A DNA stretch of 64,000 nucleotides from Raffaelea ambrosiae. Its lineage: Eukaryota > Ascomycota > Sordariomycetes > Ophiostomatales > Ophiostomataceae. The translations under genes and the position numbers were made by a program. Under the pieces are notes generated by a model, which ran no database searches, was not told the origin of the DNA, and saw only the letters and a program-made list of their open reading frames with translations. The DNA lies in the NCBI GenBank assembly GCA_002778195.1, contig PCDI01000001.1:4923869-4987868 (forward strand). Reading direction: 5' to 3'. Positions 12,501 through 20,613 of this stretch are shown one piece after another (position 1 is the stretch's first letter; every line of letters begins with the position of its first letter).

Positions 12501-14538
12501 CGAGCGGCCCTCTGGGACTCCATTGGGGCCCCCCAATGGTGCCGGCCGACCACACACAGTCACACTTGGGGGGGGGCGTCTGTGTTGCTGCCTACTATGG
12601 GTGCATCACCCCCCCCCCCTCAACGGGGATCCTCCAGACAGACCGCGGTGTGGCCGTGGGCGTCCAGCCGTGGACGCCCAGTTGACGCCTGCCGGTGGTG
12701 AGCACGCGGGCCACCAGGGTCGACACATCGGGGTGGTGGTGGTGCCTCCAGCCGTCTGGCCCGTCCGTCAGCCTCACCAATACCTCAATACTCACACCAT
12801 TGCCGGCACTCAGAAATGCACCCGTCTGCAGCGAAGCTGGATCAATGGCAAATATGTTTGCCGCCAGGGTGGCCAGGGCTCGACACACCCGAACATGCCG
12901 CGGGACCAGGCAAGAGCGGCGTCGAGGTTGGGGACGCAAATGGCGAGGTCGACAGGGAGGTTATGCTGGGGTGGGTTGTTTCTGTTAAATAAAAAAACAG
13001 AGGTCTAGCATGTCTCCTAAGTGACCCGCAAGGTGACGTCGTGGACTGCATACAGCTGCCATGATTGTGGACTGTTCATACATTTTCACGATAGTTTGCA
13101 TTGTCCTTTGGGATGTTTCTTGATGTGTTTCGAGACCCTTCCATTCACTCCCACTACCTAGCATTGTTCCTAGCCCTCACACCTTCTCAGCTTCATGGTT
13201 CGGAGCTACGATGAGAGGCATCGCCCATCTGGCTACCATTGCCCGGTCATCTAAGTATGTCTCCTGTTACACAAGATTGAACGTGGCCTCGGTCAATGGA
13301 ACAAAATCCGTCTCTCAAAGGACGTTGTCGGCAAGCTCTCCGGCCAACCATCGGATGGACATTTGGTGCTGTTTGACACAAACCCAATGCCCGCCCGGTG
13401 CCGTGCAAACCAACACGGCCCCGGAACAGAAATTGGAATTCGCATTTGCTCTGCGTCTCCATTGCGTTTTGTTGCCCATCCTGGGGTTCTACGAACTATC
13501 CAATACGACATAATACGCCGGATCTCTTGCCGAATCTCTTCCCTCATGGTCAACGCCGCCTTGGCATTTCGTTGCATGTCCGAATGGAGCTTTCAGATAG
13601 AGTTTGACAAAATAAATTTCTTATCTTTTTTTGCTCCTTTCGTCTTCTGTTTCATGCGTCTCTGACTGTTTCTTGCCCTACATTCCCGGCTCTCGAGCTG
13701 TCCAAAAGGCCCAAAAAGGCCCCCCAAACGTGACAAGGATCTGCTAATATACCAACTTGCTGACTGCAATCACTGGATATGACTGGTCTGTGACTCACAC
13801 ACACACACACACACCATGCGACTGCCCTCCTCCTCTACCACCGCTACCACCACCACACCTGTTCTGAACTTTCTGGCGCTTCTACTAATTAATCCCGGCT
13901 CACTTGCTGCGCCGCCCCGCCCTGGACTTGCTTTTTTTGGCACTTGCTCTTTTTGCGGCCTGTCCGTTGCACCTGCCGAATCTGTCTGAGAGCCGTTCAG
14001 AAAAGTCTTGGCTTAGACCCTTAAAGCCTTATTAAACACAAAGACAATTTGTCACCCCTTCATCTATGAAAAAAAAAACAAAAATAGTAGAGGCACGCAT
14101 AAAAATTAGGCTGGAACTGCACTGTAACCACCAAGACAGCGTGTGAGTCTTTTGCCAGCCCACAACTGGCCACCTTGCTACCCTGCTGCATGAGATACGA
14201 CACGCCTTACCCGGAGAAGGCGTGTTGTGCGTCTGCATCCGTGTGTCTGTTTGTGCAGTGACGTCTGTTCGTCTTTTTTAATAGGTGACGATAGTTTTCC
14301 AATCTATTTAAAGTGTATAAATATTGCGTGTCTTGTTGTTTGTCTCGTCAAGAAAGAAAAGAAATGGAAGATCAACAATTATCAATTCAGACTTGTTCTT
14401 CTACAATCCATTCTAGCTATCCTATCCCATGACCAGCAGACATCTTGTCAACTGCCCAATCCATTCTTCAAGTCTTATAGCCTTGTCTCTCCCAATCCCC
14501 CCCCCCCCCCTTTACACAATCACACGCAAACCGCAAGC
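12501..14538. other. Intergenic region, possible unrecognised minus-strand coding fragment
   Basis: About 2 kb separates two plus-strand genes. Bases 12595-12939 hold a minus-strand frame with some coding character (see findings), but no family is recognised and no complete model could be built. The rest has T-rich and C-rich tracts, a CA repeat, and the promoter and 5' UTR of the GNAT gene (with a C run at about 14500). Confidence 0.5.
13796..13815. repeat. CA dinucleotide microsatellite
   Basis: About ten uninterrupted CA units stand in intergenic DNA, directly after GACT and before CATGCG. Confidence 0.9.
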
Positions 14539-15321
14539 ATGGCTTCTGCTGCTCCTGCAGACAAGCCCTGGGCCCGCCCGCACTTTGAGATCCACTCGGC
14601 CCGCCTCACCATCCGCACCCCAGTCGAGTCGGACGCCGAGGCGTACCATGCCCTGCTCACCAACCCCGACCACCACCCCTATGGTTCCGGCCCGGAGTCC
14701 GAGCTCACGCTCGACGACGTCAAGGCCCGCATTGGCCTCTTTGCCCAGATGGCCGCGGACGGCAAGAACGCCTTTATGGTCATCGTCCTCCGCGAGACGG
14801 GGGCGCTGATCGGCCACGGCGGCTACAACACCTTTGCGTACGTGGACGAGGACACGTGGCTGGGCCGCCGCCCGGCCGCCGAGGCAGCGGCCGGCGCCGA
14901 CCCCCCGCCCCCCCAAGAGTTGACCGACTTGGGCCTCGGGCAGCCCCCCAAAAAGCTGACCGACTTGGGCCTCGGGCAGCCCCCCCAAGAGTTGACCGAC
15001 TTGGGCCTCGGGCCGCCCCCCCAAAAGTTGATGACCGACTTGGGCCTCGTGTTCGACCACCGCTACTGGCGCAAGGGCTTCGGCCGCGAGGCCATGGACC
15101 GCCTGGTCGAGTACGCCCGCGACGACCTCGCCGTGCAGCTCTTCCGCACCGAGACCGACCTGGACAACGAGCCGTGGCAGGCGCTGCTGCGGGGTCTCGG
15201 CCTGGGCGCGCTCCAGCAAGAGACCGGCGCGAGCTACGACGCCAACGTCAAGTGCTTCGCGTGGAAGTTCGACCTGGACCAGTGGGCGGATGCGCTGGCT
15301 CAGAGGAAGGTGAAGGCATAA
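14539..15321 (+). CDS. GNAT-family N-acetyltransferase with an internal minisatellite
   Basis: A single-exon gene for 260 residues. The start at 14539 (MASAAPADKPWARPHFEIHS) is chosen over an in-frame ATG at 14227 because the intervening frame looks like UTR (poly-C, no family residues). The fold is that of RimJ/RimL-like GNAT enzymes, which transfer acetyl from acetyl-CoA to amino groups: RLTIRTPVESDAEAYHALL, then the strand MVIVLRETGALIGHGGYNTF, then the loop and acetyl-CoA-binding helix HRYWRKGFGREAMDRLVEYA (the GFG turn stands in for the Q/RxxGxG/A motif). Between these two parts lies an insert with three and a half copies of LTDLGLGQPPxx, plus an Asp/Ala/Pro-rich loop. Substrate is unknown. 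It stands alone between intergenic regions. Confidence 0.8.
   Translation: MASAAPADKPWARPHFEIHSARLTIRTPVESDAEAYHALLTNPDHHPYGSGPESELTLDDVKARIGLFAQMAADGKNAFMVIVLRETGALIGHGGYNTFAYVDEDTWLGRRPAAEAAAGADPPPPQELTDLGLGQPPKKLTDLGLGQPPQELTDLGLGPPPQKLMTDLGLVFDHRYWRKGFGREAMDRLVEYARDDLAVQLFRTETDLDNEPWQALLRGLGLGALQQETGASYDANVKCFAWKFDLDQWADALAQRKVKA
14920..15051 (+). repeat. 36-bp in-frame minisatellite inside the GNAT gene
   Basis: Units start at 14920, 14956 and 14992 (36 bases each), and a partial unit starts at 15028 with an added ATG codon. Each encodes LTDLGLG followed by a Pro-rich turn; the last partial unit runs into DLGLVFDHRYW, the normal family sequence, so the array seems to have grown from it. 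Confidence 0.95.
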
Positions 15322-15349
15322 GGGGAAGGGGGGGGGGAAGATGAGAAAA

Positions 15350-15382
<33 letters not shown>

Positions 15383-15654
15383 CTCAAAAAGAGAGTGAAG
15401 AGAAGACGACGAGTTGCCAAAAGAAGAAGGTTCCTTCTCCGAAGCGCAGGTTTCTCATATTCTTGTCGTAGTTATATTTGTATTTTCCCCATTTTCGGCC
15501 GAGTGCCACTTCTTACAGCAGATGCATTTTTGCCGCTTGTTTGTTTTCATATTGAACTATCATTTTTAATCCGTTTATCCAGCATCCAAAAACAGTTCTC
15601 TTTAATATTGTACACACATGCACACAGACACACAGATACTCGCCGATGTCCGTC
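15322..15654. other. Convergent intergenic spacer
   Basis: This holds the two facing 3' UTRs of the GNAT and EthD genes. It starts with a G run and an A-rich stretch (AAAAAG repeats, 15337-15380). No gene is visible. Confidence 0.6.
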
Positions 15655-16278
15655 TTACAGCCTCTCCTTGGGCTGCCATTCGTCACCCACAATGCTGTTG
15701 TCAAAGCCGACCATGACATGCAGCGGTGTCGCCACAAAGTTCTCCTCGTCTCCTAGGGGGTGGGGGTCAGTCGTGGACAAAAGCAGCCGCAGTTCTACAT
15801 CGTCCGCACTTGCCTGCACACTCTTTGATGAAATCAGGCGCGCCCACAACCTTGATCCAGTCGTCGACGCTGTCCACCCAGATCTCTGCCACCGCGTCGT
15901 ACTCGAGCACGGGAAGGCCAAATTTGGCCGCCTCGGCCCGGGTTTCGGGCGTAATGTGATACTAGGTAGGTGAGTTATTCCGTTAATTAGTCTACCATTC
16001 TGCCATTCTGTATTTTTGTCTAGCCTTCTCTTTCGCCCCCTTTTCTTTGCTCGGTCCCAAATCCTTCCTTTTCCACCCACCTGGTTGTACCGCCGGACGA
16101 CTTTGTGAAAGTCGGGACGACGCAGAGCCGGTGCTACGTGGTTGTTGGCCAGATAGGCATGGAAGTAGTCGTCCGTGACGTGCGGCAGCTTCTTGAGATA
16201 CAGAGTGATTTTGGCGTATTTGCCCTTGGCTGTAGGTACCGGTCCGGACAGAGGCGGCCCAACTTTGTGTGATGCCAT
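15655..16278 (-). CDS. EthD-domain (dimeric alpha/beta barrel) protein
   Basis: A three-exon gene for 147 residues. Exons are 16081-16278, 15814-15961 and 15655-15752. The spliced protein runs MASHKVGPPLSG, then KITLYLKKLPHVTDDYFHAYLANNH (the EthD start: K-x-P-x-x-x-x-xYF-xxYL-xxH), then VRRYNQ joined to YHITPETR, and ends with DEENFVATPLHVMVG. EthD proteins are small ferredoxin-like dimers; in fungal pigment and polyketide clusters members act as dehydratases or cyclases, but many are uncharacterised, so no substrate is claimed. Intron 2 (15753-15813) has a GC donor (GCAAGT) and a TAG acceptor; a GT donor close by (GTGTGC) would break the frame before the conserved C-terminal strand. The neighbours show no pathway link. 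Confidence 0.75.
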   Translation of the reverse strand: MASHKVGPPLSGPVPTAKGKYAKITLYLKKLPHVTDDYFHAYLANNHVAPALRRPDFHKVVRRYNQVGGKGRIWDRAKKRGRKRRLDKNTEWQNGRLINGITHLPSITLRPKPGPRRPNLAFPCSSTTRWQRSGWTASTTGSRLWARLISSKSVQASADDVELRLLLSTTDPHPLGDEENFVATPLHVMVGFDNSIVGDEWQPKERL

Positions 16279-16825
16279 GGCACAAGAATAGAGAAAATCA
16301 AATGTCAACAATACGGCAAGTCAAAAACAAAGTGTAACTAGTAGTCGTTTGCTATGCATCGATAAAGTGTAGCTGTTATGTATACAGTCTGTCGGCCAAA
16401 CCCGAAAAAAAAAGTAAGCTAGACAGATCTTGTAGGAAACTCTCACCCGACATTCCGGGGTACATCGTCCCCCACGGCACTCAAATGGCACCATTCGCGC
16501 TCTCTGGCTGGGGTCTCGGAAATGTATCTCCAGGTCGATGGGAGAGGGGGTGTATTTATTCGTGGGGGGGCGTGTTGGCAAGCCAAAACAGGTTCTACAG
16601 CATTTACAAACAAGTTGTGTGCGAGGTCTCTAAAAAAAAGAACTCAATTCATAAACAAGACGGCGAAAATTTCCACGGTGAGACTGAAAAGATCAGACAA
16701 AAACGGTACAAAAAAAGGAGAAAAAAAAAGAAAACATTTGCATGGTTACTGGATTTTTTTAAGTACTGAAAAACCAGGCACCAATTACAGTCGTGGTGCA
16801 AGGCAAAAATAATGGCAAAAAAATG
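16279..16825. other. Intergenic region between the EthD gene and the tRNA
   Basis: This holds the EthD promoter and the flank of the tRNA gene. It has A-rich patches near 16630-16730 and no recognisable gene. Confidence 0.6.
16817..16823 (-). terminator. RNA polymerase III terminator of the tRNA gene
   Basis: Seven consecutive T on the transcribed minus strand stand three bases beyond the tRNA 3' end, as expected for a Pol III stop. Confidence 0.85.
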
Positions 16826-16919
16826 TGCCCCCACACGGGATCGAACCGTGGACCTTATCATTGCTCTGTAGCACTTTTGCGCTTACGAGTGATACGCTCT
16901 ACCACTGAGCTATACGGGC
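16826..16919 (-). tRNA. tRNA-Thr (anticodon CGT) with an intron
   Basis: The minus strand folds as a tRNA of 94 bases including an intron of about 22. The A box is TAGCTCAGTGGTAGAGC and the B box GGTTCGATCC. The anticodon stem TATCA/TGATA encloses CTCGTAA, giving anticodon CGT (reads ACG, Thr), with the intron at the usual place one base after the anticodon. The T stem CACGG/CCGTG is perfect. The acceptor stem GCCCGTA/TGGGGGC has a G-G mismatch at pair 5 and a T-G wobble at pair 6. The discriminator base is A. The internal promoter, intron position and T run downstream argue for a real gene, with the mismatch as a mild doubt. Confidence 0.88.
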
Positions 16920-17994
16920 TTGTAATGCCGTCTTGTTATTTCTTCTTATAAAGGCAATCCACTGACACTTTCGTCCCCACATTTACATCCGCCCCACCTG
17001 TACGGTGCAAGCACTGGTTTATCACTGTTTCCTGGCAGCAAGGACGTGAGGAAGCAACTAAGAGCCGAAATCTGGATGGGGGGGGGGGACATTTTAGAAG
17101 AGAAGAAGATCGGAAGGAGGGAGAAGAAGAAGAAAAATGGGAAGAGGTGAATGCGTTTTTGTGTTCTTTCTCCAGCTATTGCTTTTTGGAACATTTTGCT
17201 TGTTCACTGTCTTTTCAAATATGTAGATGTCACCAACGAACACGGTCTTTCAATTTTTTTTTCAAAGAGGTGGCAAACAGTCTCTTCTCTTCTTACGCGC
17301 AGTTTGTAGCCGCTTTTACGCCTTCTACTTCCTTTTCGGGATTTCTCGTTCTTTTCAGATAAGGTTGCTCTTTTACGTCATGTCCCAGGGAGTTGCTCCC
17401 TGACGGGACATGTCTTGCCTGCTTGAGTTGAAGCTGGATGTTGCCTGATATCGCATCCATCCAGAATTTTTCCGAAACTTTCACCTGCTTCATTTGTAGA
17501 GTTGATTTGCCATGACGAGGAGCTACCTCCGTCTACTGCCGACAGAAAACAATCATTTTCTTGCCGCGCTACCACCTGAATGCCGTCTGAATCGGGGTGC
17601 GCGTGTACGTGAATTCGACAAGAAACCTTTCCCAATGGTGCCAATACGCGCCTTGCCAGGGCGTCGAAATCCGGAGACACTAACTGTCCATGGGACCCAG
17701 GTTCCCCTCAGATATCCAGACCATGGAGATGCATTTCCGCACTTTCTCTGGGTCTGAACCCCCGACCCCAAAGTGGCATAACCCCAAAATCTCTCGTCGT
17801 GGAGAACGGTGTGGACGACGCCCAGCCAGCTGTATATATATTCACGGACATGGGGATGAAGGCATACAATACGATGCAGTGAACTGGTGTTGCTCGAAAG
17901 GAAGTGGAATGAACGACAGAAAGTAAACAACATCAAAAGAAGACACAAAGATCGAAACGCAAGCAGGAGGAAACAAGCAGGTTGACACGCCAAC
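16920..17994. other. Intergenic region upstream of the 17995 gene
   Basis: About 1.1 kb without a convincing gene. It has a G run near 17078-17088, an A/G-rich stretch after it, and a weak ATATATATT box near 17833 about 160 bases before the next ATG. Confidence 0.6.
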
Positions 17995-18789
17995 ATGGGC
18001 TCCCTCTCCATTTCGGGCCCTGGCCTCCTCCTCGTCCAGTCCCGCATCAGCCGGCCCGACCTCATGAACGAACAGACGTTTATGCACTGGTACGATGATG
18101 ACCACATTGCCGAGATCCTGCAAACGAGCGGCATCCGCACGGCGCGGCGCTGGAAACACCAAGACATGGACCGCGGCACGCCCGTGCCCTTGCCGTATCT
18201 GTCGCTGTACCCGCTGGCCGACATTGCCTTCCTGACCACGGACGAGTTCAAGACGATCAGTGTGACCAGTCCGCTGCTGCCGGGGTCCGGGCTCTGCTAC
18301 GATCTGGCCGACTTTCACGTAGGGTACTACAATCTGCTGGGGACTGTCAAGGGGAAAAGCTCCTCCTCCTCCTCCGCCTCCTCTTCTTCTTCTTCATCAC
18401 CCAAGTCTGTGGTGGTCGAGCAGGTCGAGGCCGATGACCCGGAGTCCCCCTACCAAGACTACCTCGCCGCCCTCGCCGCCCTCCCAGGGTACATCCGCAC
18501 GCTCCGGTTTGTGCTCCGGTTCAGCCGCTCCAACGAGCAGTCCCGGCAGTTCAAGGGTCTGGCGACGACGGGTGCGCCAGCGGCTACGCGGCCGACGTGG
18601 CTGGCGCTACATGAGTTTGGTACGGAGGAGGTCCATTTAGAAAGCAACAAAGAGGTCTCCGCAGCGGTGGACCGGTTCAAGAGCCAAGCCAAGGTCTTCC
18701 AGCAGGACATCTACCGCATGGCCAAGTTCCACGGAGGAGGCTTTTTTGATGAAGAGGGAGAGGATGGTACGATGAGAGGAAAGATTTGA
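17995..18789 (+). CDS. EthD-like / ferredoxin-fold fungal protein, function unknown
   Basis: A single-exon gene for 264 residues that starts MGSLSISGPGLLLVQSRISR. The segment TFMHWYDDDHIAEILQTSG resembles the xxYxxWYDxxHxP signature of EthD-like or dimeric alpha/beta-barrel proteins, and a second half (YLAALAALPGYIRTLRFVL, then WLALHEFG) looks like a repeat of the same fold, so the protein may be a fused dimer. A Ser-rich microsatellite (TCC/TCT repeats, 18358-18400) links the halves. No catalytic residue is identified. It is about 200 bases from, and convergent with, the GST gene. The EthD assignment is inference from one motif; the real function is unknown. Confidence 0.65.
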   Translation: MGSLSISGPGLLLVQSRISRPDLMNEQTFMHWYDDDHIAEILQTSGIRTARRWKHQDMDRGTPVPLPYLSLYPLADIAFLTTDEFKTISVTSPLLPGSGLCYDLADFHVGYYNLLGTVKGKSSSSSSASSSSSSSPKSVVVEQVEADDPESPYQDYLAALAALPGYIRTLRFVLRFSRSNEQSRQFKGLATTGAPAATRPTWLALHEFGTEEVHLESNKEVSAAVDRFKSQAKVFQQDIYRMAKFHGGGFFDEEGEDGTMRGKI

Positions 18790-18986
18790 CAATCGCAGAG
18801 GAGCCGTGTGTTGAGAATAATAATAATAGTTCTCTTTCGAATGTCTATTTGCGCTCGTTCATGTGCTGTCATGCATATCATGGAAAATCACATTAAAAAA
18901 AAGAAAAAAACAAGCAAACAAATGAGAGATGGTCCCAAAGCCCGACAGGGCAGAGGCTCTCTCTCCACGCCCCAAGACTTTCTGCG

Positions 18987-19892
18987 CTACACCTGGCGCA
19001 ACGCCTCCGGACAGTCCGGCTGCTTCGCCCAGTGCGCGGCCTGGAACGCCGGCAGGGCCATGAGGCGCTCGTAGATGGCCGCGACGCCCGGGAAGCTGTC
19101 CAGCTGGACGCCCCAGTGTTCGACGGCGTTCCAGACGGCCGGCACGAGGCAGACGTCGGCGAGCGAGACGTCGTTGCCGACCGAGTAGGTGTGAGCCTGC
19201 GCATCGACGAGGGCGTCGTAGGCGCGCAGGCCGCGGACGTGCCAGTCGTGGGCCCACTGGATGCGGATTTTGTCGGCGGCCGCGGCGACGGGGCCGAGGT
19301 CGGTAGCGACTTGGGGCTGCCGTCCGCAGGAAGGCGGGACTCCTGAAGAAGCAGACTTGTCGAGCCCGGAGGGCGAGGACCCCAACGAAGCAGACTTGTC
19401 GAGCCCGGAGGGCGAGGACCCCAAAGAAGCAGACTTGTCGAGCCCGGAGGGCGGGGCCGCAAGCAAATCGGCCGGGAGGAGTTCGCCGACAATGGCGACG
19501 AGCATCTCGAGGGTGTGCGACGTGGTACGGGGCTGGGTGTCGCCGCAGATGATCTCGACGAGGGCGCGCATGCGGGCGCGGTCGGCGGGCGCGGCCGGGC
19601 GGAGCGACGGCTGGACGGCGGGAAAGGCGTCTTCCAGGAACTCGAGCGCGGCGACGGACTGGGTGATGTGGAGGTCCTGGGGGGTGGGGGGCCCCGGGTG
19701 GTCGGCGGCGACGAGGGTGGGCAGCGTCATGGACGGGTTGATGGCCGCATAGGCGGCGGAGCGGTGCTCGTGTCCGGCATAGTCGACAAACACGGGCGTG
19801 TAGGCAAGGCCCTTGTGGGCGAGGGCGATGCGGAGGCGGGTGGCACAGGACGACCGGTACCAGCCGTAGAGGGTTAGGTGAAGGTCGGACAT
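18987..19892 (-). CDS. Zeta-class glutathione S-transferase / maleylacetoacetate isomerase-like
   Basis: A single-exon gene for 301 residues from the ATG at 19892 (MSDLHLTLYGWYRSSCATRLRIAL). Zeta GSTs isomerise maleylacetoacetate to fumarylacetoacetate in tyrosine and phenylalanine breakdown, using the Ser-Ser-Cys motif, here S14 S15 C16. INPSMTLPTL is the family's glutathione-site cis-Pro loop (usually NPQGxVP), and the end has the GST C-terminal helices (YSVGNDVSLADVCLVPAVWNA). An insert at about residues 147-182, a 39-bp minisatellite, separates the N-terminal part from the rest of the helical domain. The frame stays open upstream to an ATG at 20039, adding 49 residues rich in Ser, Thr and hydrophobic residues; this could be a targeting extension or just 5' UTR. 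Confidence 0.82.
   Translation of the reverse strand: MSDLHLTLYGWYRSSCATRLRIALAHKGLAYTPVFVDYAGHEHRSAAYAAINPSMTLPTLVAADHPGPPTPQDLHITQSVAALEFLEDAFPAVQPSLRPAAPADRARMRALVEIICGDTQPRTTSHTLEMLVAIVGELLPADLLAAPPSGLDKSASLGSSPSGLDKSASLGSSPSGLDKSASSGVPPSCGRQPQVATDLGPVAAAADKIRIQWAHDWHVRGLRAYDALVDAQAHTYSVGNDVSLADVCLVPAVWNAVEHWGVQLDSFPGVAAIYERLMALPAFQAAHWAKQPDCPEALRQV
19348..19454 (-). repeat. 39-bp in-frame minisatellite inside the GST gene
   Basis: Units start at 19348, 19387 and 19426 on the plus strand; the first two are 39 bases and differ at one base, and the third is partial. On the coding strand they spell PSGLDKSASLGS-like repeats. All three frames of both strands stay open through the array. Confidence 0.95.
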
Positions 19893-20613
19893 AGTGTTGG
19901 GGGTAGGCGTGGGAGAAAGGAAAGAAATAGAGTGTGCGGTTAGGCGACAGAGGGTGGGGGTGAAGGCGATGAAATGGGCGATGTATGTTGAAATAGGCGA
20001 TGCGAAAGTTGGTGATACTACTACAGGTCGGATCGACATCGGCGGCAGGCACGACCGACACTAGGTGAACTCAATTGGCCGCGCAGTTGCCCCAAGTGCT
20101 ATAATTTACTCTCACACCGCCAAAATAAGGGAAAGACCACTGGATAGAGGGACGCAGATCAACTACACGACGGCCAAGGAAAGAACGATCTGCTGCAGAA
20201 ACGTGACGCAGAACATTTGACGCCGTCTATTTGCCCTTTTTGCTAATTACCCTCCCCTCCTATGCGAGATCCTCCCTCGTCGTTCCCCAACTCATCGATA
20301 CCTTAATAAATAATAACTATCTTCGTCCTGTTGTCGCCTCCATTCACTTCCTCTGCCAACCCTCCAGGACGCCTATGCGTTAAATCGCCCGAAGCCCGCT
20401 GTGTTCGTCGCATACAACAACAATGATTTGATGGAGAAATAGTACATGAAGAAAATGAAGCAAAAAAAAGCAGGTACGAACAGCAGCGTGTGCTCGAACA
20501 TGAATAAAGAAAAACACGTGGCTCATAATGATGAAATCCAAGAGAGAAAAGATAATAATCCAAGAAAAAGACACAGGGAGAATGGGAAGCATATTTGAAT
20601 CCAGTGTTCCAGG
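19893..20613. other. Intergenic region between the GST promoter and the Akr1 3' end
   Basis: This holds the GST upstream region and the 3' UTR of the palmitoyltransferase gene (A-rich on the plus strand near 20440-20580). Short frames here have no coding character. Confidence 0.6.

Noticed and set aside
19348..19454. CRISPR-like array (three near-identical units)
   Set aside because: Units are directly contiguous without spacers, in frame within a gene, in a eukaryotic genome; it is a minisatellite.
18859..20061. 400-codon frame overlapping the GST gene on the same strand
   Set aside because: It is the +1-shifted shadow, rich in Arg and Pro, of the GST frame.
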